From Sinohyriopsis cumingii (taxonomy: Eukaryota; Mollusca; Bivalvia; Unionida; Unionidae), in NCBI GenBank assembly GCA_028554795.2, contig CM068826.1:102054346-102118345 (forward strand): DNA of 64,000 nucleotides, given 5' to 3'. A program made the translations under genes and the position numbers. Below, piece after piece: positions 12,576-25,755 of this stretch. Each line of letters starts with the position of its first letter. Position 1 is the first letter of the stretch. The notes beneath the pieces were generated by a model. That model did no database searches. It saw nothing but the letters and a program-made list of their open reading frames with translations, and was not told where the DNA came from.

Positions 12576-13760
12576 GCTGTTTGATAGCATGTAAATCCAT
12601 GAGAAAAATTGCATCTCTACTTGTTGCCAGGATAATTATGTATTTCCTTGGGGTGTAAGATTGATGGTTAAAAAAAATGTGTACTGGTGGTCAAGTAAAA
12701 AATATTAGGTCATGAATGTACTAAAATGTTTTTGTATCACCCCTATTTTTTCAGCTGAGCATAGGAAATTACAACTTGCATTATATGCTCCCTCTCTCTA
12801 AGTCTGAAAATTAAAAATAAATAAACATGCACAATAATCAAACAAATGCATTGTCCAATCATGGATTTTATTAAAAGATAAAGTTCCCAGTTGCACTTTT
12901 AGCGATCTCTCATCTTTTTGCTACATGCAGTTATTAGCCAGCACATTACATAAAACATCATAAGCCAGTACAAAACTAAAATAAACCATTTTATCCAAAT
13001 GACAGCCAGTTTACTTGTCACTGTCATGAAATTTGTACTTTCATCCGCCTTTTTTTTCTTCTTTCCAGAGCAGATTTAGCCAAAAGTTCATGGAGTTAAA
13101 TGGTTATCGTTGCTAGTAAACTTTAAAGTCTAGCTCTCATTTCAGCAAAGTTACAAACCAACAGATTACATAAATCATTACAAAAACAATAATCCCCTTT
13201 TAATCTAAATAATTAAAAAATCTCGGCGATCATCCTGCTTACTTTGTTGTAAAAGAATGTCTTTGGCAATAATGTGTTCTCCATATGCCTTGTAAACAAG
13301 GGCAGATTTCTGAAAATTATTCGACCCAGTCACAAAAGGATTATTCACTTTTGCAGTCTTCACAATCGTGCAAACACATCAAGTGGGTCATCTCAATGTT
13401 CTATTCTCCATTTTTCTTTAAATTTACTCTCCATAGTAACTTTGCTCTGTTCGGCTTACTTCACTTTTTTGGCTGGTGATTCTGAGTGTGAATGATTTTC
13501 ATCTGGAGATTGTCCCGTGTCCTCTGTCTTGGAGATTGGACAAATCCGAATAACAGCATGAAAATTCTTTTCATCAGAAATATGCACTGAAACAAACAGT
13601 GTGCATCAGATTGTTCAGGCATGCATCTCTGATGCACAGATGTGTGTAAAAGGAACACTGGTTCCGTCAATATTGAGTGACCAATCAGATGCATCTTGGC
13701 TCATTAGAAATGGATTTTTCATGTGATTGTCATGCGGTATTCATTCCAGAAATGGGAAAA
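12576..13760. other. No gene recognised
   Basis: Unique-looking AT-rich sequence; short overlapping ORFs at 13274-13694 have no recognisable motif. Confidence 0.4.
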
Positions 13761-13990
13761 GTGGGGTCCAATAGCCCTTGTCAGGTCAACAACTGCCTTC
13801 TCACCTGTCTGTGTGGGTTCAAATCTCCCATTTGGCCACTGTGGGTATGTGAGAAAGTTTGCTAGTTGCTTCTCATGGGTCGGAGGTTCTTTTCAGGGTT
13901 TTTCTGGGGTTCGTCCTCCACCATTTATACTGGCTGCCATATAATAGCCTATCTTGTGCTGAAAAACAGCGTTAAACTGTACAACAACAG
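13761..13990 (+). mobile_element. tRNA-derived SINE, family B, copy 1
   Basis: The head is a degraded tRNA (Leu/Ser-like by its long variable region). A B-box-like GTGGGTTCAAATCTC lies near 13808-13822. It is followed by the family body (GTATGTGAGAAAG, TCGGAGGTTCTTTTCAGGG, TCCTCCACCATTTATACTGG) and ends in an ACAACAAC tail. Other copies are 28923-29170 and 44559-44741, both minus. Confidence 0.7.
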
Positions 13991-14339
13991 TAATGATAAT
14001 CGAGAATTTTTCATTTTTTAAAATTCATTTTACAGTTATCAACTTCAGTGTGTGGTATTGCATTTAAATTGAAACAGATATGCTAAATGAGTGGTCTATA
14101 TTTGCATTTAAACAGCAACGTGTAATGATACTTTAATAGAGTAGTTGTCGTAAAAGGTGATCTTTTCTATTTGGATGCAATGAGTTTATTAAATTATTTT
14201 CATAAGGAAGGTCATAGGCAAGATTCAGAAATGGAAAATTCACATGAAAGTTGAAGGATAAAACATAAGGTTGCCACCGAGTCTGAGGTAACTATTCCTC
14301 CAAAGGGAATAATAAGTCAGACTTTGTGACAGCAAAACA

Positions 14340-14560
14340 CATCAAATATGACAAAACTAAGAAACAGACATGGGTAGACAATTATCCATTACTTGAATTA
14401 ACTGAACCAGAAAGAAAGAAAGATGTTTTGCAAATATTGCAAACAATATCCCAAACTGGTACAGGTTGCAAATTCTGTCAGTGTATTTGTCAGTGGAACT
14501 AACAAATTCAGGATTTATTGAAACAAATCTCATGACTGTTTTGGATTTCATTAAAACTGT
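14340..14560 (+). pseudogene. Possible hAT/TTF-type transposase fragment
   Basis: Plus-strand translation gives KYDKTKKQTWVDNYPLLEL, then GCKFCQ and, after a frame change, FVSGTNKFRIY. This order (a W-x-x-x-YPWL-like stretch, then CxxC, then a 'sGs..fr...' segment) resembles the zinc-finger entry of hAT-related proteins. Stops interrupt it and no downstream catalytic region follows. The evidence is weak. Confidence 0.25.
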
Positions 14561-14676
14561 GCAGCACGGTATATGTACGCTAGCCAAAATCCCTAAATTT
14601 AGCATTGCTATCACTCAGTAAAAGCTATTTCTAACGCCGATGAGAATGAAATGAAAACAACAAAAATCAGTGCTAT

Positions 14677-14778
14677 TTAACAGTCTACACCCTAGCTCAA
14701 TATGGAAAACCAGTCTACACCCTAGCTCAAAATGGAAAAGCAGTCTTCACCCTAGCTCAATATTGAAAACCAGTCACA
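14677..14778. repeat. 30-bp minisatellite, ~3 copies
   Basis: Three successive copies of CAGTCTACACCCTAGCTCAA plus about ten bases, ending in a truncated CCAGTC. Confidence 0.85.
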
Positions 14779-17317
14779 ATGGGGTTCACAAACATAGACC
14801 ACACTTTATGCGAGGGTGCATGTTACTGAGAGACCTCAGGGGTCAAGCTAGACCTGAATTTTAGGGAGAAGTGACTTTTTCTTTTGGACAGGAGAGTTAC
14901 CTAACTATTCATAAATAACACACTAAAATGCATAAAATTACAGACATGACTTCTGTATAGTCGGTATATTAACTAAACCCTTGTTTCCAACCGAACAACA
15001 CAGACATGAGTGCATCTCTGTTTAGAAGGAGGGGTTTTCGTAATGTAATCACTCACTTTATATAGCTTCAAAGCCTTCATTACAACAGTCCATTTATAGA
15101 ATTGCAAACTGATGGTTTGTTTATTTGTGTATGTCTTTTAGTAATTTTATGTATTGGTTAAACAGTATCCACTTCTCTGCTTTTTTTTAACCTATTTTTA
15201 CAAATATGAGTCAAGTCAGAAAACAACTTTGACCTTACATAACATCGCTTCTTGTGAATTCCACAACCTAGCATTGTCTGACCTACATAATTGCATTTTA
15301 AAGTTAAATCTTAAAAAACAGTACATAGGCTTTACTTTCTATGAATTGTATATTTTTCTGCATATATTTTTCTCGATGATTTACAAAAACAGACAATCTA
15401 ATAAACTGGTACTTCCCAGACATAGCGATGTCCGTCATTATTACACCGTTGATGGTTCACTTACAGTTTCAAACTAATTTTATGACGAAATAGTATATAA
15501 GAGACAGTTAAAATATCCAGATCACCGATTGTTATCTTAAAACACAAATTGATATTTACATACAGTTGTTAAAGATTCGAAACATAAGTTTGTATGTCAT
15601 CAAAGGATAATGTGCGGAAATCGGGCCGTGATAGTTGCTGACTTACTCAGGAAAGGGTTAATGGTCAATCAGCTATCAAAACATGTCTGTGAATGTACAA
15701 GAGCTTGTTTGTCAGCTTAATTGATATAAAAACTAGACCTAGCTATTGATGTCTTGATTAATACATTTCGCTACAGCACAACACTAGAACTAACCTAGCT
15801 AAGGCAAGGGGGCATCTCAGAAAGTATGGTCAGTCAACATACCTCTAACAAAATCAAAGGGTGAAGTCGTTTTTGCTTTCCTAAGAGAAGAAGGTGAAGT
15901 TTACATTTTTTAGGCGACTTCGTCGCCCATTTCGCCTGGTAGCATGACCCTTGGCACCTCCCAAACATCTGCTAGACATTGAGAAAACCATCGGGGGTGT
16001 AGTAGGGAACTGGACTATTTAATGATTGAATCCTTAGTGTGCTTTTTCTAATGAAGTTGTTTGAGATTCTGTATAAATTACATTTATTTTCAAAATGTAC
16101 AGCATGTGAAAGATCGTTAACATTGATCCAGCTGGTTTCAACAACCTTCATGTGTACGCGAAAACATCTGTGTAGATGTCACTGCTTTTCGTTTTGTTAA
16201 TTAGTCTGGTTCCTGGAGTGGTATTTAATAGTATAGTGCCAAGTAGGAAGTCAGTGTAGCAGGGAACTAGACTATCTGTTGATACACCACCAAATTAGAT
16301 TCCATTTTTTTTTCAAAAACTAGCAACATTTATTTTGTGAGACATTGTCTACGTCAGAACTCAATTTTTTTATTGTTCATTCAGTACAGTATTGATGTCT
16401 CATCATTGAGGATATCTCTACCTGCCAGTTCAGGAATTCTCTTTATTTTAAGTATTTGTTTTGCTTCATTGCCTTGCAACCTTTGATCACAGTTATGAGT
16501 GAGTCAGTTATGTTAAGGTAGTTTAATTAGATTACATACAGTGTTTTATCTCCTCATGCGTCAAACGTGCAGACTTTTTACAAATTTGATGCACAAAAAT
16601 CATTGATAGTACGTAAATTGATGCACCCCAATGTTATGTTTTGCAGTGAACAAACAAAAAAGGTTTGGTCTAAATATCATCCTCAGTACATAAATTGACA
16701 CACCCCAATATTATATTTTGCTGATTAACACAAAAATTAAGGTTTTGGTCTAACTACTTTAATGGCTAGATTACAACTCTCCCAAATGGAAAACACGCAC
16801 ACATCAGTTTCTTACGCTAATGTTATCATAATACATAGGGTTTCATCTGAGTGGAACTGACCTTATGTGACCTGTAACTGTCACATCTTTTGTAGCAACA
16901 GGATGTTAGAACCGTATAATCACCATACCCAAGAAAGAGGCGGAATATAAACACATGATTTAAGGTGATTCTCACAAGAAACTATTGTTTTATGCACACC
17001 TTTGTCATGCAATCAAGCAACAATTTCCATTTGCTCAATTGTACGCCTTGCGTTGTCCTAAGATATTGTCAGCATTTAGCTAAAAATGTCGTCCAAGGCA
17101 CACAAAAAATAAAATAGATCCGAAATAAATGAAATTATCTTTTGGACCACATTGATGACCGATTGATGATAATACACTGTATTATAACTATTGTTATTGA
17201 ACCAGTGGAGCCTTCATCATCCAAATACGAGGTGACGATTACTCGTAAGATAAAACGTATTTTATGCAGCAATGGTTGAAAACACAGCTGGCTACGTTTA
17301 AAAAAAAGTTAAGTTGA
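14779..17317. other. No gene recognised
   Basis: AT-rich sequence. It contains an imperfect tandem duplication at about 16610-16750 (TAAATTGAYRCACCCCAATR..., then AAGGTTTTGGTCTAA-like). A GC-rich stretch lies at about 15912-15935 (GGCGACTTCGTCGCCCATTT). No exon is visible. Confidence 0.4.
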
Positions 17318-17836
17318 GTGAAGAATGTGACAGTGAAGACACCTTTATGTTTTGCCATATATGTACAGAGGCTTAAAAAAAACAAATGTGCAAAAAACAA
17401 TAGCTTTCAGAACAGTACACTAGCAGGGCATGCTTGGTTGCCAAAACTCAAACTGCTGATTGAAGGTCCACAACACGAGGCAGATTTGAATGCAGATTTA
17501 CAAAAACATTCTATTAAACAAGACAAAGCAATCAAAGTGCTACTTAATTGTGTACCTAGGCTGAGTGTAGACAACATCCCTTTTTTAAAATACAAATCTC
17601 TTCTTAATTTAGTACATGACTTAGCGGCTGAAGAAATTGATGCTGTTTGGCATTTTGAAGAATTTATTATGACTAGGCTACTAACTGTTCTGAAGTACTG
17701 GAGACTATCAAACATTGTTGAGAATAATCTTATACGTGACCTGCAAAATTTGTCATTTGTGACAGCAATGGCAGATGAAAGTACTGACATAGCCAACAAT
17801 GAAAGCCTTGCCATATTTTGCTCAGATTATTTCTGA
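17318..17836 (+). pseudogene. hAT-family transposase N-terminal fragment (DUF4371-like region)
   Basis: The open frame of 172 codons contains, around residues 145-167, the phrase VTAMADESTDIANNESLAI. This is the signature start of the hAT / ZNF862-like RNase-H-fold region, where the first catalytic aspartate resides (DEST). The preceding helical part fits the usual spacer (LPKLKLL, KAIKVLLNC, LVHDLAAEEIDAV). A TTF/BED-like zinc-finger start, FCHICTEA, is encoded in a different frame at 17350-17373. The shift falls at the A-rich run 17374-17384. The frame stops at 17834-17836 right after the first motif, so the catalytic core and dimerisation domain are missing. This is a dead transposon or a derived gene fragment. 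No terminal repeats were found. Confidence 0.7.
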
Positions 17837-18855
17837 TGACATTCAACCATCAACATGATTTTTAACAAATATAGAAGGTTCAGACGCTTCTGGCATGTGA
17901 ATTGCCTTATTGGCTTTAGTCACATTATAACTAATATTTTCGTTATGTATTTAAACAATATGATTATTTTTTTAAAACTACTGAAAACTGATCATCGGCT
18001 TGAATGAGACTCATAGGTTTGGATTTTGACTCGCTGTTTTTTGCCTTGACGAGTAATATAACTTACATAAAGCCATCTGTAGATAAAACACCGTACATAC
18101 ACAATAAAATTCGTAACTTTCGATTGATCAAGTGAAATGAGTTCACCAGACATACTACCTGCTAGATCTTAAGCATGTAGGATTTGCATGATTTTTAACT
18201 TTTTTTTATATCCCACATCCTTTATTTGATTCAAATGATGTAATTGATATGATAATAAAAAGGAGGTCAGCTTTTAATTCATTGCAACAATACAGAAAAT
18301 ACTTCTGCAGGTCAGTTATCAAATTAGGTTCTCAGAGAAACTCTTGCGGACATAGCTGTTATGGTAGATTGACACATTTTATGTTTAAATACACATTTGC
18401 ATTTATGCTGATTACACTTAAGAGGAACTTAGAGATAGAAATAAAACACAAATTTCACTTAATAAAAATTATGTAAGTTTCATTTAAATATTAATGTATT
18501 GCTTACACTAGGCGTAAGTGACATTTTCATTGATCAAAATTTCCTTGAATATCTTTAATTAAGGTGTACTAAGGATGTCGTTTGGAAAGAAAATGTACCA
18601 AATTATATGACAGCTTATTAAAAACTGATAATGTCAAAATGTTGATTGAAATTTCCAGGTCCCATCTACTGATTTCGACCATAAAACGAGCGATATATCA
18701 TCGTTTTAGTTACCAATTTTGATCATGATTTTCTTCAAGTTCAACAAACGTAGATAAATTCTGGGTATTTTCTGGTTTAAAAAATGGGATCCATGCCTGA
18801 CCCCACATTGTAAGCAGGTTCACAAGTTATCAGCGTGCGAGTTATCAAGGGAGTA
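17837..18855. other. No gene recognised
   Basis: Non-coding AT-rich sequence after the hAT fragment; I could not align it to the missing part of the transposase. Confidence 0.4.
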
Positions 18856-19130
18856 GTGTACTGATTTCCAGTATTATTAGCATTGTTATTATTGCTTTTA
18901 TTATTATTATTGTTATTATTATTATCAAGAGATTCTATTTAGTACACAATTCCACAAAATCATAAAAATATCACATGCTGATTTCCAATATAATTGGTAT
19001 TGTTATTATTGCTTTTTTTATTATCGTTATTATTATTATTATTATTAGTAGTAGTAGTAGTAGAATGTAGTAGTAGTAGTAGTATTAATATATTCTATTT
19101 ATTACACAATACCACATAATCATAAAATAC
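18856..19130. repeat. Tandem duplication carrying (ATT)n and (TAG)n tracts
   Basis: Two copies of a segment of about 120-150 bp (from about 18866 and 18978) share CTGATTTCCARTAT, ATTRTTATTGC, long ATT runs and then TTCTATTTAKTACACAAT with CATAAAA. The second copy has gained a GTAGTAGTAG tract at 19047-19084. Confidence 0.75.
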
Positions 19131-19867
19131 TTGTACATATTGTTCATTCCCAAACTTAAGTTCCACATAAGATTACTGTATCCAGCTGATAAAACACTAA
19201 TGTCCCTGCTGATTGACAGTTTACATATTATTGTGAAACAGACAGTTGACTATTTGTTTAGCCATCTTGTATAATTGTGTTTAGGAACAGCTGTTCGTAC
19301 TTCAAACAATATGTGGATTAACCATTTGTTCAGCTTGTCGAGATCAAAAGAGAGTGCTTACGTGAGAGGCCTGTGCTAATAGGAAAGGAAGGAGCTTACC
19401 ACTTAATTTGGCTATTGTTATTCACATGTGAATCAAACTTTGCCCTCTTTTACAGACAGGTTCTGTAAATGTTATATGGCCCCTGGTCCTAGTCAAAACA
19501 CTGCCTATTAAAGTTTATCCAGCAACAGTCAGGTGCTTGAGTTTTCAAACTAGGTTCATCTGCCATTGAAGTAGGTTGAAGAGTGATGGTATCTGAGAAA
19601 TGCCAAAGTAGGTTGAAATAAATGTTAAGTTTCTCTAAGGCAACAAATATATTTAATCAAATTCAGCTGAGGTGATTAGACCTAATTGTTTTTATTATAA
19701 AGAAAATACATCTTTAATGCTCTTCAGTCAACCTAGACATTGATTGTCCACCTTTGCACTTCGGACAACTGAAATGGTGGGCTGCTAAGTTTGTTAGATT
19801 ATCCTTGAACAGTTCCATTGTTAATTTTGAACAGAGCATGCGATACAGCACCCATTTTTCATTCTGT
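19131..19867. other. No gene recognised
   Basis: Apparently unique non-coding sequence upstream of the hairpin array. Confidence 0.35.
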
Positions 19868-20318
19868 ATGTTGTTGACCCCAAATCCCCATCGTTACTAT
19901 CAGTTTAAGCATGGATAATTTGGGGTAAGATGTTCACCTCAAATCCCCATCATTAATATCAGTTTCAGCATGGGGATTTGGGGTAAGATGTTGACCCCAA
20001 ATCCCCATCATTAATATCAGTTTCAGCATGGGGATTTGGGGTAAGATGTTGACCCCAAATCCCCATCATTAATATCAGTTTAAGCATGGGGATTTGGGGT
20101 AAGATGTTGACCCCAAATCCCCATCATTAATATCAGTTTAAGCATGGGGATTTGGGGTAAGATGTTGACCCCAAATCCCCATCATTAATATCAGTTTAAG
20201 CATGGGGATTTGGGGTAAGATGTTGACCCCAAATCCCCATCATTAATATCAGTTTAAGCATGGGGATTTGGGGTAAGATGTTGACCCCAAATCCCCATCA
20301 TTAATATCAGTTTCAGCT
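19868..20318. repeat. Hairpin satellite: 58-bp tandem repeat with a perfect 14-bp inverted repeat in each unit
   Basis: The units are 58 bp (TTGACCCC starts at 19991, 20049 and so on). Each holds the arm CCCCAAATCCCCAT, a spacer of about 20 bp (CATTAATATCAGTTTMAGC), and the exact reverse complement ATGGGGATTTGGGG. The arms are separated from the next unit by TAAGATGTTGA, so consecutive units can also pair across that short joint. There are about eight repeats. The first are diverged (GTTACTATC spacer, TGGATAATTTGGGG); the last six are almost identical, differing at one spacer base. The array lies about 1.4 kb upstream of the GAR1 start codon. Confidence 0.95.
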
Positions 20319-20629
20319 TCTCATTGTAGGACTATACAGATGATCACTTTTGCAGAGTGAAATACACAAGGCCTTAACTTAGTAATAAGAATATGTCAAG
20401 TTGAGTGATCTAGCAAGAAGCTGTTGAGGTCCATTAGGTTTTGTAATTGGAGGGAATCAAGGTCTAAGTCTACATTACAAATATTTAGTTGAAGATAATG
20501 TTTGCCTTTGCTGCATCCGATCACACTTATGAATTTTTTAAATACATGTTTTCCAAGTTGACAATAGCAGATCATAATATTTCATCACACTTTCAGAAAG
20601 CTCATCTGACTAGAGGAAAAGTATAGACA

Positions 20630-20756
20630 GTCTTGCTGAGTGGCACATCTGCTCTTCCTGCCTGACTGAGTAGGTCTTGCTGAGTGGCACATCTGCTCTT
20701 CCTGCCTGACTGAGTAGGTCTTGTTAGGGTTGGCATGTCTGCCCTTCCTGCCAGAT
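20630..20756. repeat. 44-bp minisatellite, ~3 copies
   Basis: GTCTTGCTGAGTGGCACATC... starts at 20630, 20674 and, diverged, 20718. The first two copies are identical or nearly so. Confidence 0.9.
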
Positions 20757-21189
20757 ATCTATAGTCGAATATTTATCTTTTCAATCTTAGCAGTTAAAAC
20801 TTAGTTCATTTCTTTAATAAGCCAACACAAAACCCCAATTTACAGTACAGTATTTACAAAACTGGACCAGGTACATGTACTTTGCCATTTCTTATACTGA
20901 ATAGTCGTATAATGCAGAATCGTGGCATCTATTTTCTTGACATCAGAGGTCAAATGATTGTATAATACAACGAACCTATGTTGGGTAAAGGTCGATTGCT
21001 ATCAAACACCTATGTGACATGGTTTGGCAAATATAATACAGCATCATCGAACTGATAAGGAAAATGGTGTAGTAGTTGGCAAAGTGCTGATTTAAAAAAG
21101 TGAAACCTGGGCATGATACATATTAGTAAAAAAAAATATTTTTGAGAAGAGATATTCATGAGACAAAACCAGTGAGATATTGAAATTCA

Positions 21190-21500
21190 TACATAACAAC
21201 CAGAAAGAACAAGCTGGTTAAGCTAGCATTGTATATGCATATTTAGACAGCAGACCATGAATGGGGGGTTCTCAGTACAGAATAGTATTTATACACTGAG
21301 AAAGAACAAATTAAACTCAAAAACAATCAACAGATTAGTGCTAATATAACCAGAGGGTACATCTTAGGAGGATTTTGATTTCAACAGAATCCTAACAGAT
21401 TGTCACAGGAAGAAGGGTGTGTTTCAGTATTAGGTGATAATGAACTAAGGACATTTATCTACCTACCCCTTTATTTTCCTACTCCCCCTTATTTTAATGA
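21190..21500. repeat. Dispersed repeat R3, copy a (GAR1 5' flank)
   Basis: Similar to 28030-28330 in the same orientation. Shared blocks are AGCTGGYTAAGCTAGC, TCTCAGYAYAGAAYAGTA, ATACACTG, TTTTGATTTCA and TTAGGTRATA/TAGTGAACTA, followed by a C-rich tract (CCTCCCCCTT against a run of ten C). The class is unknown. It ends about 215 bp before the GAR1 ATG, so it may contribute to the promoter or 5' UTR. Confidence 0.65.
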
Positions 21501-21714
21501 CAAGAAAAAAAATCACCCCTTATATAAAATCATCTGTTTTATCAAATGTTTATTTGTGTGCCACTTACCACTGATAAAATATCAGGTATGTATATATAAT
21601 ATCAGGTATGTATATATAATATCTGTGTATTATGTCTTCCCTAATTTTGTTTTCAAATTAATTGATTAAAAAAATAATCTGTTCCAGATCATCTGATATC
21701 AGACAATCAAGATC

Positions 21715-21781
21715 ATGTCCTTTAGAGGAGGTGGAGGAAGAGGAGGTCGAGGAGGGGGAGGGGGAGGTCGAGGAGGTGGAG
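21715..21781 (+). CDS. GAR1: GAR1 coding exon 1
   Basis: It encodes residues 1-22 plus the first base of codon 23, all Gly/Arg-rich. The donor is GAG|GTAATT. An AG at 21687-21688 (TTCCAG) shortly before the ATG could be the acceptor of a 5' UTR intron, but this is not certain. Confidence 0.9.
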
Positions 21782-24700
21782 GTAATTTCTTTGTTTTATT
21801 GGTTCCATCTGGATAGAAAATGTACATCTTCTGAAATGTACAACTCTAAAGAGCAAATTAGATTTTTTTTGTGTTTACAAGCCCAATGGGCACATCACAT
21901 TGCAGGATTATCCTGATCTGAAATTAGAGGACCCCTGTTGTTTTACTTTCAAATGTTTTGATCACTGCAATGAAGAGAAAGCAAGAACAGTGAATTTTGT
22001 ATAAGTATATTTTGCTCATTAAATTAGCATTGTGACCCTCATTAACTTCTTTATTGCGATTTTGTATCGGCTTTGTCATCTTTGCCTGCTAAGTACATTG
22101 ATAGTTGCTCTTGGATCTTAAAATCCCACAGATCAGTCACCACATAATACACTAGGTGATCCATGTCAGTCTATCGGTCACCACATAATACACTGGTAGA
22201 TCCATGTCAGTCTATCAGTCATCACATAATACACTAGTAGATCCAGGTCAGTCTATCAGTCATCACATAATACACTAGTAGATCCAGGTCAGTCTATCAG
22301 TCATCACATAATACACTAGTAGATCCAGGTCAGTCTATGAGTCACCATAGAATACACTGGTAGATCCATGTCAGTCTATCAGTCTTCACATAATACACTA
22401 GTAGATCCAGGTCAGTCTATCAGTCATCACATAATACACTAGTAGATCCAGGTTAGTCTATGAGTCACCATAGAATACACTGGTAGATCCATGTCAGTCT
22501 ATCAGTCTTCACATAATACACTAGTAGATCCAGGTCAGTCTATCAGTCACCATAGAATACACTGGTAGATCCATGTCAGTCTATCAGTCATCACATAATA
22601 CACTGGTAGATCCAGGTCAGTCTATCAGTCATCACATAATACACTAGTAGATCCAGGTCAGTCTGTCAGTCATCACATAATACACTAGTAGATCCAGATC
22701 AGTCTATCAGTCATCACATAATACACTAGTAGATCCAGGTCAGTCTATCAGTCATCACATAATACACTAGTAGATCCAGGTCAGTCTATGAGTCACCATA
22801 TAATACACTGGTAGATCCATGTCAGTCTATCAGTCATCACATAATACACTAGTAGATCCAGGTCAGTCTATGAGTCACCATAGAATACACTGGTAGATCC
22901 ATGTCAGTCTATCAGTCTTCACATAATACACTAGTAGATCCAGGTCAGTCTATCAGTCACCATAGAATACACTGGTAGATCCATGTCAGTCTATCAGTCA
23001 TCACATAATACACTAGTAGATCCATGTCAGTCTATCAGTCATCACATAATACACTAGTAGATCCAGGTCAGTCTGTCAGTCATCACATAATACACTTGTA
23101 GATCCAGATCAGTCTATCAGTCATCACATAATACACTAGTAGATCCAGGTCAGTCTATCAGTCATCACATAATACACTAGTAGATCCAGGTCAGTCTATC
23201 TGTCATCACATAATACACTAGTAGATCCATGTCAGTCTATCAGTCACCACATAATACACCAGTAGATCCATGTCATTCTGTCAGTCACCACATAATACAC
23301 TTGTAGATCCATGTCAGTCTGTCAGTTAACACATAATACACTGCTAAATCCATGTCAGTCTCTCAGTCACCACATAATACACTGCTAGATCCATGTCAGT
23401 CAGTTACCACATAATACACTTAGTCTAGTAGATCCATGTCAGTCATGTCACCACATAAACCACTGGTAGATCCATGTCAGTCTGTCAGTTACCACATAAT
23501 ACACTTGTAGATCCATGTAAGTCTATCAGTTACCACATAATACACTGGTAGATCCATGTCAGTCTCAGTTACCACATAATACACTGGTAGATTCATGTAA
23601 GTCTATCAGTCACCACATAATGCACTGGTAGATCTATTTCAGTCTGTCATTTACCACATAATACACTGGTAGATCCATGTCAGACTGTCAGTTACCACAT
23701 TATACATTTAGTCTTGTAGATCCATGACAGTCTATCAGTCACCATATACTACACTGGTAGATCCAAGTCAGTGCTGATTATTCTTTCAGTCATTTAAAAT
23801 GGACATTGTTGAACTTTATCTGCAGGAGTGTGATGGTAAATCTGGGTCGACACTATGAATAGTTTACCATCTTTTTCATGGTTATGTGTCCTGTACATGT
23901 TACATGATTTGGTTTGTTATATAGTCGGCACTAATTGGATAGAGTGTACATGGATCTCACAGAGTATTCAGTATTCTCAGGGATGCTTTAAGTTTGCAGG
24001 TTTGAACTTTTTGTTAAAAAAGATTCTCAGGTTAGGAATATGTTGCTTGTTGGTCTCCATGCTTGGCAACTTTCCTGATCAGAAGATTTTTGTTTAACTT
24101 GCAATGCATTGCTTTTCTATTTAAGAAAATAAGGTATCAAAGAAACCATATTCATACGAATGGTAAATGACTTTTAAAACAGTTTTACACAAAATTAAAC
24201 AATTTTGACATTGCTATGGCTTGATTCTCACTCCAGGTTAATGCAGGCTAAACAAAATCTACTAATAGTCTCCCAAAGCTATAGTTTGAAAAAGATACAT
24301 GTTCCTTCTCTGATACTGCATAGTAACATTGTAAAAAAGTTAATGCGTACTATTGATACTAGTGATATTACAGTAAAAACTGTATTTATTGGTGAAATAC
24401 TATGTACTTTATTACAATCACTTACACCCAGATCTGACATCATATAATCAGTGTTTATTTGTAATATCAAGTCCAGTAATAAATCATACATTATGGTATA
24501 CTGATGACCAATACAGTAGACCTTGGTCAGCAATGTAGTAATTCTTCAAAATATTAACACTTATTGAAGCTTTTTTCTTCTCCATATTAGGATTTCGGGG
24601 AGGTGGTCGAGGTGGAGGAAGAGGGGGCAGAGGTGGTGGTGGAGGAGGAAGGAATTATTATCAAGATCAGGGTCCTCCTGAGGAGGTAATAGGTAAGTCG

Positions 24701-25666
24701 GTTTCTTGCAGAAGGGTGCAAGAGACATATGCCTTTAATAAAATGGAGTTGTTAACTTTGCTGGTCAAAGACTGGATTTTGTCCAGTTAATCAGTGAGCC
24801 ATATCATTGAAGTTTGGTCAAGAGGTAGAACTGTCGATAGTGGAATGATAATACATGTGTGATGTGATGGACGTTCTTTCTATCTGTAGTTTATTTTTAG
24901 CATAAGTATTGGCTTTGAGCTAGGTCATTTTGCCTGGAATGGATTCCATTCATACTGTGCTGGTAGTTGATTCTCATTTATGAACTGTGAAGTCACCATT
25001 TATTGTCAATCAACAGCCATACATATATGGACTACAGAATGCCTTTGATTGGACTGTTGTGGGTCTTTAATCATGTTTGACTAGCTTTTAATTTCTGTGT
25101 GACAGATTACATACTGTCATATTGGTAATCACTTTGCAGTAATCAGGTGTAAGAATTAACTTTCCTAGAATCTTCTACTCTCCCTCCCTCTCTGCTAATT
25201 ACATTTATAATATTTGTAATTCCAAATGTTAATTTAGTTAATCCTAATACCGCTGTAATTATAATTCAAATATATGATTTGATTGTCTTGGTTATGCTGC
25301 TCTTGTCTGTGTTGGAATCATAATTGTCAAATTTGTTTCCTTTATAAATACATTCACATTGTAATGAATAACATTTTCAATGGAGATGGTGGTAGCCCAC
25401 TTGGTGCAATAATCCAGGTAATCAGCACCTGGGTAATTGATATTTTACTGTATTAAGTTTGTATATTCTAGTCCTTAGACCTTATCATTCAGACTTTTTC
25501 CCATGGTCATAAATCTTAACAGAATTATGCAGCTGGTGAGACATGACAATACTGTAATTAAGACTGGGTAGTAGTAGCTACCTATTTTCAATACATTTTT
25601 GATGTTATATTAGTAGAATCTTCTATTACGTTACTTCCAATTATTGTTTTAAAAGATGCACACACG

Positions 25667-25755
<89 letters not shown>

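Noticed and set aside
17407..17814. 135-codon antisense ORF
   Set aside because: It is a shadow of the hAT-like frame on the plus strand, which carries the recognisable motif.
22120..23790. CRISPR-like direct repeats
   Set aside because: Units are contiguous and related along their full length, with no unique spacers; the host is eukaryotic.
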